Shown piece by piece: positions 45,666 to 57,912 of a DNA stretch of 64,000 bases. Position 1 is the first letter of the stretch; each line of letters begins with the position of its first letter. Origin of the DNA: Emydura subglobosa (Eukaryota > Chordata > Testudines > Chelidae); NCBI GenBank assembly GCA_007922225.1, contig ML679958.1, positions 52,656,838 to 52,720,837 of the forward strand. The letters are read 5' to 3'. The translations under genes and the position numbers were made by a program. Below the pieces are notes generated by a model. The model did no database searches, had not been told where the DNA came from, and saw only the letters and a program-made list of their open reading frames with translations.

Positions 45666-48600
45666 TGTTTTAAAGAAAAATGTAGGGAAAAGATTTACTG
45701 AATTCCACTCACACAGACAACTAATTAAAAACTGTCTGTGTCCCATCATGCACTGTTTTTGTGTACATTCTAATTCTCCAGGGACTATAAATATTTCATT
45801 TGTTCTGAAAATCCTGGTCCGGGATACAGATGGGAACTTTATAAGACGTTACACTTTGCAATAGAACTGTACTGATTGTTTTTAGATGGAGGTGGTTATT
45901 TGAAAGAGGCAAGAAGCGGGAACAAGTAGACATTTTCCCAAATGCATGGTCCATGACTCAGGCTCCTAGGCACTGCAGTAATATAAATAATAAATAATAA
46001 TAATGCAGAACTTTATTGTTGAGCTGGCCTTCCAATCTGTGTTTACTTCATTAATCTGTGTAATGTAGCGCTCCTGAATTGACTTCTATTTTGCTGTGAT
46101 GCCACTTCAAAATGAACATCATATCCCTGATTTCCATAAGCTCAGATGGAATTCATCAGAGAGCCATAATTCCAACTCTTTTCCTCCTCCTCCTCTCATT
46201 TTGAATGACAAGTGTAATAATAATGAGAGCAGAAGAAGACATAATCTTTAAAATTAGAGAAGGAATGGATAAAGTGAATGGTTGCATTAGTGAACTAAGA
46301 AATTACATTTCCATCAAGAGAAAATTAGACACTTTCAGAAAATGCTTGGACAAAGCTGAAAATCACATGAGCTTTTCAGAAGATTAGATGCACAAAATGA
46401 GACAGGACATCGCCTGTGCACTGGGGAAATGATGTGCCATGAGGATGTGATGTTTAAAGAAAGAAGAGGATGGGAGGAACTTTCAATTCTCTTTATTTGA
46501 AAGGAAGACAGGAATGTTGATTCTTCCACAGACAGAAATTGACAATGATGACAGGGATTTAAAGCCCAGGCATTACTGTGAAGTCCTAGTCTGAGCTGAT
46601 ATTCGATGTACTGCGTCTGTCACTGACATGTACTCAGGATGTCTGTATTTTTTTTTTAATTAAACTTTGGAAAAACTGCAAGAGCTTGTCGCAGCAATAA
46701 GTATGTTTGAATTGAAGTGAGCTGTTTAAGACTCAGCCGTCTACTATGTACTTTTCTTAAGGATGGGGCTAAACTATTTTTATTTCAGAAGCCAAAGACT
46801 GATCACTTTCTCCTGACAATGGTGGACTATACTGATTGCCTGTCTGTAGCAAAATTCAGCCCTGCTTGCTTACATCTGTGTCTTCCTGGTTTGAAGGACA
46901 CAACTGCTTATATCAGGGTCTCAAGACAGGTATATTGCATATAATTGTTTTGGGTTTTTTTTGTATGGAAAGAGCATGAACTGTAAGGACCATTTGGTTT
47001 TCTCTTTGCTTTATGTGGTGTACAAATGTGTACAAGACTAGTGTACGAGGCTGGCCAACAAACCAATAATCTATCCCTTCTCATACTTGCCTGGTGGATT
47101 AAGAGGTGCTGTTTTCTAGAAGACTTTAAATATGTTTAGTCTGTATGAAGAAGAAGAAGTTGTGCTAATGCCAGCTTTTTTTTATGTAGCTCATTACTAT
47201 GGATTATTAGTAATAATGCAATTGATTATTTATTTTAACAGGAACCTTTACATAAATTAAAGGCTCACAGACAGCATTCAAAATAGCTCTGCATGCCCAA
47301 CGCTTGCCATGTCTCAAAAAATGCTGAGCTAGACAGAGAGAGAGAGGCAGAAGAGGAGAAAAGATGAAAGGGGAAAGACACAGAACAAAACTTCCAGAGG
47401 CACAGGGGAATAAGAGCCCTTAGACATGGACACCCTATTGCAAACTGTTCCTCCAGTCCACTGCAATCTGCCACTGTAGCTGGGTTCTGAGCAGCCCGCT
47501 GTGTCAGCTTTCTCTTCCAAAATGGCGGGAACAGCAGAAGAGAGAAAGCAAAAAACTGCTTTCCATGCTGTATGTTTCTTTAGAGGTAGAACACAGAATA
47601 GTTGACTCCTTTGGCAAGTTGAAGAGGCAACCCAGAACTTCCTGTTGCAACCAACTGATATTTTCTTCTTTCAAACTCACTGCTTCTTGTGGATGAAAGA
47701 GCTCATTCAAAGTTAGAACCCAACAACAAAATCACAAATTCTAGATACAGCCAATCAGACTACAGGCTCGGATAGCACTGTGGCAACAAACTGAACCAAA
47801 CAGAATTGTCATGAATAATATTCAATACTAAACTGGCCCTTTTGTGGAGCTGATCAATTGTTCATGAACTGATCTTGATTTTTTAATGTATTTTTATTTG
47901 TAAATATTTGTTGGCTACTTTGGATGAATCTGTTTATGGATTTTTTGTGATCTGTTCCTTTTGACTATTTGCCATGTCAAGTAGGCCTCAGGCTGTACTT
48001 TCTACTCCCTCACTGAATGACTGAATCCATTTAAACAAGAGAATATTGAATAATGAATAGTGAATAACAAATTTGCAGTGTCGACTTTCAGATAAATAAT
48101 CATTCATAACACAATTCATAAAACTGGGGAATTATAGTTGGCAACTGCTTTGGTAGAACAAATATTGGGATCTCTCACTCACAAATAATTAACTAAATGA
48201 TTCCACAAATCATAGCAACTCAGCAAATGTATTCATGAATATTACTATTCTCTCCATACTCTAGGACTTCTGTTGGATGAATAGTAAAATATATGAATTA
48301 TATTTTATTATTCAGCCTGCAGTAGTCCTAGACTTAGAACAGAACCTGAAACTTTTGAGACGTGAGTTCCATCAGATTCTTATCAAAACATGAGTTCTGG
48401 GCTGCTATATTTGAAGTGCTGTTTTAATTCTTTTTAAACTTTATTCCCATGGTAGCCCTAGAAGCAGGGCAAGAATTACTTTCAAGGTAGAATCATTATT
48501 ATTTGCATAGCACAGGCTTTCACTTAGTTAGAAATGCACATTTTTATTAGTATTCCCTTGAAAAAATCAACGGTTTAAATTGGGGGTGGGATGGGAGAGT

Positions 48601-48902
48601 CTTATGGAACTCCCAATAGTTTTGTTAAATTCAAAACTTTGTAATAAAACAGAAAAGATGTAAAGATTTCATGAAACTCAAAACATTATTAGGGTATCAC
48701 ATTCCTGCTGCTTAACCTATGCAGGGCATGCTGAAAATTGTACTCTAGTCTGTACTGTGTGCTGAGTACGCCAAGGCATGTTTTTCCAATGGTATCATTT
48801 ATGTAGTTAAGGTTAAAATGTTTTCAGGAAAGTGGAAGACCCAGGAGTGAAGTGCTGATCAGGCAAAACTATGTGAAGGTGTTTTATAACGTCCCAATCA
48901 TT
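45666..48902. other. No gene recognised
   Basis: Unassigned sequence. It contains (AAT)n-like sequence near 45985-46005 and a GAGA tract at 47335-47350. The interval 46080-46450 is evenly composed and free of recognisable repeats, so it is a candidate conserved element only by exclusion. Frames here carry no motif. Confidence 0.45.
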
Positions 48903-49062
48903 CTCATTCCTCAGCCTGCAAACTCAGCGTGATCCTTGATTCGTCATTCTCCTGTATCATTCATATGGTGTTTAACATGTAATCTAGTTTTTCCTTTCAC
49001 TACATCTCTAAAATCTATATTTTCCTTTCCCTCCCTGCAGCTAAAACCTTTGTCCACAGCGG
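48903..49062 (+). mobile_element. L2-like LINE scrap, RT C-terminal part
   Basis: CAGCCTGCAAACTCAGCGTG, the ATCCTTGATTCG block and CATCTCTAAAATCTATATTT translate in one decayed frame to SACKLSVILDSSFS and YISKIYIFLSL. These match the NLGVIxDSxLS and ISKIRPFLS blocks of a turtle L2/CR1-like LINE. Only ~160 bp is present. The longer open frame over it (48936-49367) is not a gene. Confidence 0.55.
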
Positions 49063-49517
49063 GGGGCATGGGGATTTTTCCATGCCCTCTCAAAAAAAAA
49101 AATTTGAAGAACCATCCAACTTATTCCTCTTTCCCACTTACACATCTCTTTTCTTTACATCCAGATGTTGGCATAGTGTCCTTTGCCCCACCTATTAATG
49201 CCTGTACACACATACACACATCCCAACATGCCTGCATACCAGATTCACAACTTCTCTCTCACTTGCCCATTAGTATCCAGTCCCCTCTTCCCCCCCAAAA
49301 AATCAACCCATTTCCATCAACATTAGCAACTGCCAATGTGCAGCACCCCCACCTGCACATGCTTTAAACTGTAGCATTTGGCTTTGTTTCCCCGGTAAAG
49401 GAGACCTAGATCTTAGCTGGATAGTCTGTGTAGGGCAGGGTAACTCAGACAGAAGGATCCAGAAACTTCCAGAACAGCATGTGGCAGTTACCTGACATGC
49501 TCAGTAATTGTTTCTGA
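49063..49517. other. No feature recognised
   Basis: C-rich sequence with an A run at about 49091-49100 and (CA)-rich words near 49208. Nothing further. Confidence 0.5.
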
Positions 49518-49772
49518 GGCCTGGTCTAGACTTAAAATTTAGATTTAGGGCTGTGAAAAATTGTGTGGTTGGACTACTGTAGTTAGGTTGACCCTGGTAT
49601 AGACATGCCTAAGTCTACAGAAAAATTCTTTTATCAATCTAGCTACTGTCTCTTGTAGAGCTAAATTAACAACATTGATGGGAAAATCCCTTCCATTGAT
49701 GTAGGAAGTGCCTACATTATGACACTACAGAAGCAGTGCTGTAGTACAGAAAGTTTTCATTATGGGCAACCC
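49518..49772. mobile_element. TIR element (MITE), copy 1
   Basis: It begins GGCCTGGTCTAGACTT and ends near CATTATGGGCAACCC. Internal blocks in order: GGTTGACC, TATAGACATGCCTAAG, GGGAAAATCCCTTCC and GCAGTGCTGTAG. The same order occurs at 63153-63441, so they are two members of one family. It is decayed and the target duplication is not evident. Confidence 0.7.
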
Positions 49773-50999
49773 ATCTGGCAGGTGACTCCTTCGTCACACT
49801 CTCCCTAGCTGAGTCACTCAGAATGCAATGGCAAAGGTTATAGATACAGGACTATGTAGACTTAGCAACTGATCAACACAGGACCAAGAGATGTGAAGGC
49901 TGGGTCCCAGTCCCTGTACTACTTTGCATACAGGTCAGTGCTATTCTAGCTTTATTTACTGGGGAAGTCCTCCATTAGGATAATGTTTGGTCCACCATGG
50001 TATGTTTTTATAGACCTAGAGGGAGAGATGGGAGGGAGCATTTGTTACCTGTGCAATTTGCATTTAGCCATCAGGTAAGTGCTTTAAATGTAAACTGGGA
50101 TTCTGTTTCAGTTAAAGAAAGAGAATGGGACAACACTCAGTGAGGTGAGATTTGTGAATTTTTGCCTTGCTTAATTGGGCTTATGTGGAGAAGATGGTGT
50201 CCTATAAAGTAAGAGCCTTGCAGGTTTCCATGACAGACATGTATATTTTATATGCTGATTCTAATCCCTGTACCATATTTCTGTTTCACCAATAACTGAG
50301 AGGCCCAGTCAGCTATTAACCAAAGGCTGGAACGCTATTAGCTGTGGAGATCCTCAGACTGTTTGGTTTGCTTGTGGAGTTCTGAAGTATTCTGAAGTAT
50401 TTGCCATTTCTCAAGCTCAGAAGAGTCCAGGTAACACACTATGCACAGTGAGAAATCATCTCTGAACCAAGATCAGAAGGCACTGTGTTTGATGTATGTG
50501 ATAAAGTATAGAAAAATGTTATGTTGAAACCCTATATTTGAATGTTTGTAATAGAAGGAAAAGGGGAAGTTTGTATAAGGAACACCAGTAGATCTACTGT
50601 CTAATAGCTTTTGTTTAAAAGTTATTCATAGTATTCCCGTTACTATTTGCAATGTTTTATACTATTTACAATGTGTTTTATGTGTATGTTTGTTTTATTA
50701 AGAAAGTGTATGTTACTCTCCCTTTGAAAATTGAAAGGAAATTATTAACATCCATTTATCAGCGTTTTACATACAATAGCCCTGAGATTTAACTCTGTGT
50801 AATAATGGTTAAAAAGTCCTGAAAAGACAGACCTCTGGTTTGTGCTTCAGCAAAGGGTCAAGTTGAGGTGCAGAAAGAAGGGGACTATATCGTTATACAG
50901 AATATTGCTTTAGCGTTCTCATTTCCCTAGTACACATACACCCATGTACCTATAACATCAACTTCTGCAGTCTTAATCACACCCCCAGGAGGAGGAGAT
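49773..50999. other. No feature recognised
   Basis: AT-rich unassigned sequence. A short tandem TTCTGAAGTA x2 lies at about 50380-50400. Confidence 0.5.
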
Positions 51000-52170
51000 G
51001 ACAACCTACACAGAGTCCCCCATGTTACATGTGAAAGCACAATTAATGTTATCAAATCAGCTATCAAACATCCTTAAAGGACTTCCCAGTCAGAAAAGCA
51101 ATGACAATAACAGCCCATGTCCAGGCCAAAACTTCCTTCAAATAGGCCCATCACTGCGAATTGTGCAGCTCAACATTGAGGGCCTAGCCAACACAAAATT
51201 TGATTACATTCTAATGATCCTATTGACTAAAAACAATTTTCTTGCACTACAAGAAACACATCTAGAGAGTGAAGGATGTTGATCAAAGATCAACAGTTAT
51301 GTCCTTGTATCTGTGAGCCATCACTCTAAATAAGGACTTGTGAAGTACTTAAAACCTGACCTTAAGGATTCCATCCAAGTCCCACCTACCAAAAACCACT
51401 ACTCAATCACCATCAAGTTCTGCGATCTGAAAGTTGTCAACATATACAAGCCATTGCCAATGGAATGGCCATGTCCAATATTACCAGCACCAAGGCATCC
51501 TACCATCCATGCTGGCAATTTCAATAACCACCATTGCCTATGGGGCTATAAAAAGCATGACTATGATGGAAAACAGTTGACATCCTGGGCTGTCACTGAA
51601 GACCAGCACCTCCTTTATGATGCCAAAGACCATGGCATGTTCAGGTCAGCCCAAAGGAGGAAGTGCTACACTCTTGACCTTTGTTTTGTGTCACATGACA
51701 TTAGCAGCCACCCAGTACCATCACAAGGTCAGTTCTTGATGATTTTCCCAATAGTTAGCATCTCCCGGTCGTGATTTGTGTAGATCTACCAGTTCAACTC
51801 ATTCTATCCCTCCCCAAACCATGCTGGAATTAGTCTGCTGATTAGTTATGTTATACAGTGATTGTACAGGGTTTACTAAACCGGATTCCTGCTCACTACT
51901 ACCGCTTTGTAGGCCTACCAATATCAGCTACCAAACTGAGCACTGTCAAGGGGATTCAGAAAAACATTCACTCCTTGCTAAACAGGAGACAGCGAGGCAG
52001 TCTCCCAGCAATATCAACCTGACTTCAATGGCATTGTTTGAGTCTCTGAATTCAGTCAGAAGAAAAAGGTGGTGTGAAACGGTGATGGTGCTTGACTTCA
52101 CAAGTTTAAGTCACAAAGCCTGGAAGCTCCTTTGTCTTTTATTCAGTGCAGCTTGTAGAGGGACGGAGGA
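51000..52170 (+). mobile_element. I/Jockey-like LINE, endonuclease half
   Basis: The frame opens at 51000. An APE-type endonuclease follows: RIVQLNIEGLANTKFD (51158-51205), QETHLESEG (51250-51276), GNFNNHHCLWGY (about 51514-51549, equivalent to the GDFN motif with Asp to Asn), then LDLCFVSHDISSH near the SDH motif (51673). A stop near 51281 and a frameshift break it. Downstream, VRRKRWCETVMVLDFTSLS and HKAWKLL (52042-52120) match the region before the RT in Jockey-like elements. The element cleaves target DNA and copies its RNA there. This copy is dead. Confidence 0.75.
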
Positions 52171-52179
52171 AAGCTGAAC

Positions 52180-53050
52180 TGCCTCACGCAATCACTATGT
52201 ACTGACAGAAGATGAATGAACTGGCAGTTAAGGAGGTTGAGCAGTCTAGAGGCCTTAGCCTTAGGCAGAACAGAGCAAATACATAGTCTATTGACTCTGG
52301 GCTCTTAGGCAGGGAAAGAGCCAAGCAGCGTTTTATACTCCAGGCCCCAAGCAGGGCAGGGCAAGTGAGCAGTCATTAGCCCCCAGCCCTCAGGCAAGGT
52401 AGGGCAGGAAAACAGTCTATAGCCCCTGGCCCCCAGGCAGGGTGGGGCAGGCAAGCAGTCTAGAGCCCCCAGGGTGTTGAGCACCTTTGCAGTCTAGGGC
52501 TCAGTTAGGGAGTAGCAGGGGGTAGGGGGATGAAGACCCTTCTGACTCCACCATGTCCCAGCCCAGGGCCCTAACAGTGGGGGAATGCTCCACTCCTGGG
52601 TCAATGGGGAATCCCCACATAACACACTGACCAGGACGCAGGTCTCAACACCACTGAAATGCAGTTGGTCATCCCGGGCTATTTCCTACCCTCTACCGGG
52701 GTTGTACCTGGGTCCACGGAACATCCTCAGTTACCCTAGGGTATGACCAACAGCAGAGCTGGTGGTTCTCCTGCAGGCACAGACTCCTCAGCGGGCAGGG
52801 AGCCTCTGTGAGCATCAGCAAAGGTAATGGCCTGGAGCGAGCCAGATGTGTTTGCCCCCTTGTTGTCTCTGCCCCCACTGAGCTGGGGGTCCTGCCTTTT
52901 ATACTTCCTGTCCTGCCCACCCATATTGAATAGGAGGGGCAAGGTTGGTCTAGCTCTGCCCATTTGGATAGGGAGGGTAGTTCTTTCCCCTTTGGTTTTC
53001 AGGGAGGCCACACTGCCTCACTACAGGCTCTGGCAGCCTACAAACTATCT
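52180..53050 (-). mobile_element. GC-rich LTR insertion within the LINE, antisense
   Basis: LINE sequence stops at about 52170 and resumes at about 53085. The block between is far more GC-rich. On the minus strand it reads TGTAGTGAGGCAGTGTGGCC at its start, then has GTATAAAAG (plus 52896-52904). It ends in a ~43-bp minisatellite (52242-52500). This is consistent with an LTR plus possible leader. I cannot fix its ends or find a clean target duplication. Confidence 0.55.
52242..52500. repeat. ~43-bp minisatellite, about six units
   Basis: The word CAGTCTA or a variant starts units at about 52242, 52284, 52326, 52370, 52413 and 52456, spaced 42-44 bp, with a shorter last step to 52490. A typical unit reads CAGTCTAGAGCCCCCAG, then CCCCAGGCAGGG, then GGGCAGGCAAG. 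Units are diverged by substitutions and small indels. Confidence 0.8.
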
Positions 53051-53084
53051 CAAATAAGTGGAGATGTAATCTCTCTGCATAATT

Positions 53085-54612
53085 AATTGCCAGCTCCCAT
53101 GCGCTGGTGGATAAAAAAATCAGGCAGCAAGTCAACAAACAACTCTAAGTCTCTCCAAGACTAAGTATGGGATTCCTGAAGAACATTGGTCCAAATGCAG
53201 GAAGGTGGCTGGCAGACTTTTTCAGCAACATCCACTTTTCTGGCATAATACCAAAAGAATGGAAGGTAGTTAAGATCATAGCCATTTTTAATCCTGGAAA
53301 AGAAGCCATTAACCCAAAAAGCTGCCAGCCCCTCTCCCTTCTTAGCAGTTGCTACAAACTGTTGGAGACCCTCCTACTTCAAAGGCTATAGCCCATACTG
53401 GAGCAACTGATTCCCAAAGAGCGGGCTGGATTTAGAACTGATGGCCAGGTGCTGGCCTGAACCAGCTACATATAATCTGGCTTCCAGCAGTAATTAAAAA
53501 GAGCAGCAACATTCACTGACCTTTCTTCTATATAAGATACTGTATAACACATTGGTTTCCAATGAAGTTATTAGCTTTCCTATGCCAGTCAATCAAACTC
53601 ATCATCAAGATGATGGGTAATGGAAGATTCACTGAACACCTTGATGAATCTGCCAGAAAATCATGGAGCTCTGTTTTAGCACCTGCACTGTTCAGTCTCT
53701 ATACCAGCAACATTCTGGTCACATCATTCTGAAAATTCACTCATGCAGATGACATTGTGATAGCAATGCAAGCATCCTCTCTGAAGGCCACAGAAAAGGT
53801 CATGAACAACAACCTCTGAACACTTGAGATGTATTTCATAGTTTGGCAACTGAATTGCCAGTTCCCATGGGCCAACTGAAACCCGAAGCTTCAAAAATAC
53901 TTTTTTCTGTCTTGACACTGAAATGAACGCTGTGCTCACGATTTTTAGTAGCTCTTTCAAATCAATGCCAATACCATGGCTCCCAGTTTTGGCAGGCATC
54001 ACACCTGCCAACATTACGCAAGATGCTGCTGTGATCTGGGACTACAAGAAGATCCTGGCTGCTCTCAACTGCCAATATACCAAGACCTCAATTCACTGCC
54101 ACTCTCTCAACTCAAATCCAGGAAGCTTTCTAGAGTCTGGTGTCAATGCTACAAGTCAACAAAAAGGACACCAGCACTCGCTGGCTCACATTGTGGGCCA
54201 CTTATAAACCTTCACCCAAAGGCAGGAAGGTGACTGGCAGATCCATTGGCACATTGGAGCTGGCAATATCTGCAGGTCCCAAACAAAGACCTGATTGAAG
54301 ATCCTATGAAAGAAGTCCCAGGATTCTGCTTTCCCCGTAGGCAGTAGAATGCATGCAAGTACATTAGGACAGTGCATGGAAGATATGGATATTTCCTCCA
54401 TGAATTAAAAATCAAAATAATTGCCAGATTGTGACTGTGATGATGTAGAAACCAGGTGACACATCACATACAATTGACCCATTCACACTTATAGTGGTGG
54501 CACAAGGTGGAAGCATTAAAATGGCTTTTGAATCTGAAATTATAATCCCAGCCCATTGATTTTCAAATACCATGCAAAAGAAACACCCCACCCACAAGAA
54601 GTACCTTTGTGT
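53085..54612 (+). mobile_element. I/Jockey-like LINE, RT and C-terminal half
   Basis: The RT begins around 53167: FSGIIPKEWKVVKIIAIFNP and SCQPLSLLSSCYKLLETLLL (block 3-4). Later come IPKERAGFRTDGQ and the catalytic HADDIVIAM (about 53735-53760, with ADD intact). A C-terminal stretch follows: LPVLAGITPANI (about 53974-54009), then GRYGYFLHE (54374-54405) and a His/Cys knuckle-like tail to about 54612. Stops occur throughout. With the 5' half this gives close to a full ORF2, so it was once a near full-length insertion. Confidence 0.75.
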
Positions 54613-56149
54613 CATCTCATGCCTATGGCCAAGTCTACACTCACCTGTCTAATTTGTAGGTATTCTGAAAGAATATATAATTAATCTTGAATTTACCAGT
54701 AAGATTATAATTCATTCAAGGATTTCTTTGCTCTCCTAATCTGTATTCTCTCTAACATGCTCACTGTCTCACTATACAATGCATAGCATTGGGCATATAC
54801 GGCAGGGTTTCTTAAGACTATAGAGAGTTTAAGAAAGAGGACTAAAGTGACTGCATCTGAAAAGGTTGAACCCCTTTTGGACAGGAAAAAGTATGATTAA
54901 TAATTCCTCTTTGTTATAACACTCCTAAGATTACCTCAGGATAGGACAACTTTTCGGCTGTTGTTTTTCTATCAATATTCCAGGTTTTTTAAATGACTGC
55001 CAAAAAATTTAACTTCAGTTATGTCAGTAGAGGTTTTAAATCTGCAAATAGATAAAATATTTCAGACTTTATTTATACTGTATTTAACAGAGGCCCAGGA
55101 GAGCAAATTTGATAGGAAACTATGACTTACAAAAGTATTAGATATAAGTTCCAAATGCATTGATAAGGAGAACCAAAATATACTAAGGGATCTTTTTACT
55201 GAAGGGATAGGCTTGTAATATGGTTTACTTATGTGGATTTTCTACAGAAAATATTTTTTAAAACAGTCTTAGTAACTCATGATTTTGTAGCAGGTCTCGA
55301 AATATTTAGTGTTTTTTGTTAAAGTCACAGCTTCTGGAGTCCTTTTTTTTTAAAGTGAATTTCAAGTCTTCATGGCTGAAGTCCCTGTGGAGAAAAAGTT
55401 TAAAAATGTACTTGACACTGACCCCTTTAATTATGTTCAGATGACATCTGTTATGTCTCCATAAACCATCTTTCCTTTCTCTCCCAGCTTACCTGTAAAC
55501 TACAGTGTCTCCTAGTAGAGCAGGATCTCCTCACTGTGATTGAATGGCTGGAAATCGCAGGGCATGATCAAACAAATACAAGAGACAAAAGCCTCAGGGG
55601 TTTGATGCAGTGTTTAGTGTGTGAATCTTTTATCTCAGTGGAAGATGAGGAAATGTCCATATTACTCCACCCGGATGATCAAATTTAGAATCTTATTTAG
55701 AAAGGGAAGGGTAAACCAGATAAAAAAAAAACGAAATAAAAAACCCCACTCAGGAATGAAAAAAAGCTTTACTAGTTTGTGAGAACATAGACCAGGTAGT
55801 GCTACAGTAACAACTGCAGCTTGGAGTTAAGATGATGAAAACGGAATCAGTGCAGCCTATTGAACATGAAAGAAATAAGAAACAGCCTCAGATCCGTCAA
55901 ACCTGCTTGCAGTATTTAGGAATGTTTTCAGAATTACAGGGCAGATAGTTTATTCTTTTGTGTGGAATCATCAAAGTTTTAGTATTCTGAAAATGGATTA
56001 AGAAAGGTTATTCAGAGTCAGAAATTATAGGTGAAGATTTGTGTGCAGTCAGCCCAGGATTAAAACTCCAAAATTATTTGGAGGGCTATATTGGGGCTGT
56101 CCAAAAAAAGTGTTATGTAATTTATGATGACCCATGTAACACTTTGTAA
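54613..56149. other. Unassigned; MITE end at 54627
   Basis: ATGGCCAAGTCTACACTCAC at 54627-54646 resembles one end of a turtle TIR element, with no partner seen. The rest is AT-rich with no recognised feature. Confidence 0.4.
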
Positions 56150-56720
56150 CTGTGAAACAAACACGCAAAATTAAGGACCCATCCACCCCCTAATACATTA
56201 TGTAATTTATGGACAGCCTCTTGCCCAAACTAAGACAGCATTTACAAACACCTTACTCTGAAAAAAATGTCACTGATTATCAAAAATTAACCAAGGCTGT
56301 TCAAGAACCCAAAGAGACCCTTCTGGATTTCCTGGTACATGCAATGTATCTTTATGGAAAAAAAATTATCTTTGCATCAGAGAAGACAGAGACTGAAATG
56401 GTCCAAAGTCATTTCTACAGTTTATTTTGACTGAGTTAGACAATGAATATTACGACTGACATAAAATGGTACTTACAGAATTTAAATGTAGCTGATGAAC
56501 TTTTGTTGGAAAAACTGAATACCGCCTGTAACACTGAAATTGAACACCAGCAAAAATTAAAAGCATCAGGACCACTGAGGCCAGTACAATAAAAGCAATG
56601 CAGTCTGTTTTGAAGGAATGAAAAACTAAAAATCTCACCACTGGCAAAGAACATAAACTGCCAAAGCCAAATACATCAGCTATTCAGGTGGAATAGAACA
56701 AGGAAGCAATCCAACAATTT
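56150..56720 (+). pseudogene. Retroelement gag-like remnant
   Basis: A 73-residue frame (56209-56430) reads YQKLTKAVQEPKETLLDFLV, which resembles a capsid segment of retroviral Gag. After a stop, KINLKCSXX-like and EKLNTACNTEIEHQQKLK sequence follows in another frame. It has no LTR, pol or env nearby. Gag forms the particle shell; this is a decayed fragment, with multiple stops. The match is short, so a chance resemblance is possible. Confidence 0.4.
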
Positions 56721-56909
56721 GTTGTCACATGTGCTTGTAATATGCTCCTGCAAACTACACAATCTCCCTCTTTTCCAAACCCCAACTTTTATTACATTTC
56801 CTCTTCAGTTAACCACTCCCTCAATTTTACCCTCTAAACTAATTCTCTACTAAGTGGGTGAGAAGGGGAAAAGGAATGAAGATGATCTAGAGTGATGCGA
56901 GGTCATATA

Positions 56910-57704
56910 TTAAGGAACTAGGAATGCAAGCGATATCTACAAAGTGGAAGATTGTATCCTCGAAAGCAGTAACTCTGAAAAGAATTTAGGGGTCATAATA
57001 GAGAAGCAACTGAACTTGAGCTCCCAGTGAGAAAATGTGGCAAAGAAGGCTATTGTAATCCTGGGATGTATAAAGAGGGGAATCGTGAATAGGAGAAGAG
57101 AGTTCATTTAACTCTATATACACAGCACTGGTGAGAACAATACTGTAATACTGTGTCCAATTCTAGTATCTATATTTTCAGAAGGATTTTGAGAAATTGG
57201 AAGGGTGCAAAAAAAAAAAACCTACAAAAATGATTTGAGTACTGAAGAATATGTCTTGCAGTGAGAAGCTTAAAGAGTTCAATCTGTTTAGTTTATCAAA
57301 AAGAAAATTAACAAGTGACTTGATTGTGGTGTATACGTATCTTACTGGAGACAAGCTATTGGATACTAAATGACTCTTTAATCTAATAGAAAAAGGCATA
57401 ACAAGAACCAGTGGCTGGAAGCCGAAGCCAAACAAATTCTAATTAGAAATTAGGCACCACCTGTTAACAGTGAGGGTCATTAACCATTGGAACAAACTAT
57501 CAAGGGAAATACTGAATTCTCCATCTCTTCATGTCAAGACTAAATACTTTTCTGGCAGATAGACTTTAGTCAAACCCAAGTTACTGGGCTCAATGGAGGG
57601 GTAACTAACTGAAATTGAATGGCCCGTGGTATACAGGAGGTCAGACTAGAAGATCTAAAAGTCTCTTCTGGCTTTATAATCTATAAATCTAAATCTGTGA
57701 GTCT
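56910..57704 (+). mobile_element. CR1 LINE 3' part, sense
   Basis: It contains GGAAGATTGTATCCTCGAAA, GTCATAATAGAGAAGCAACT and ATCCTGGGATGTATAAAGAG. Further on are CTAATAGAAAAAGGCATAAC and AGTGAGGGTCATTAACCATT, all in CR1 order. It ends with GGAGGTCAGACTAGAAGATC and repeated ATCTATAAATC octamer-like units. This is the ORF2 C-terminal region plus 3' UTR. The subfamily is distinct from the one at 19135. It is moderately decayed with frameshifts. Confidence 0.85.
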
Positions 57705-57847
57705 AATATGTGTTGTGCTGTTCGATCATAAGAACCTTATAACCTGCTTTTGTATATTTCTCTCCCCATTTCCACTTGCCTGATGTAATTTTCCCTGGCT
57801 TGACATGATCAACATACATTGTAATTTTTTTCAGAGGGGTACCATGG

Positions 57848-57912
57848 GTAAAATCCTGGTCCTGCTGAAGACAAAATTCCCATTTACTTCAGTGCAGCCA
57901 AGATTTCAGCCC
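57848..57912. mobile_element. Short palindromic element
   Basis: GGGTAAAATCCTGGTCC is mirrored by CCAAGATTTCAGCCC about 65 bp apart. Tiny MITE-like unit. Confidence 0.5.

Noticed and set aside
48936..49367. 143-codon plus-strand open frame
   Set aside because: Its first part is a decayed L2-like LINE scrap in the wrong frame and the rest is C-rich low-complexity sequence.
52242..52500. CRISPR-like array from evenly spaced repeats
   Set aside because: Units are contiguous 43-bp tandem copies without unique spacers, in a vertebrate LTR context.
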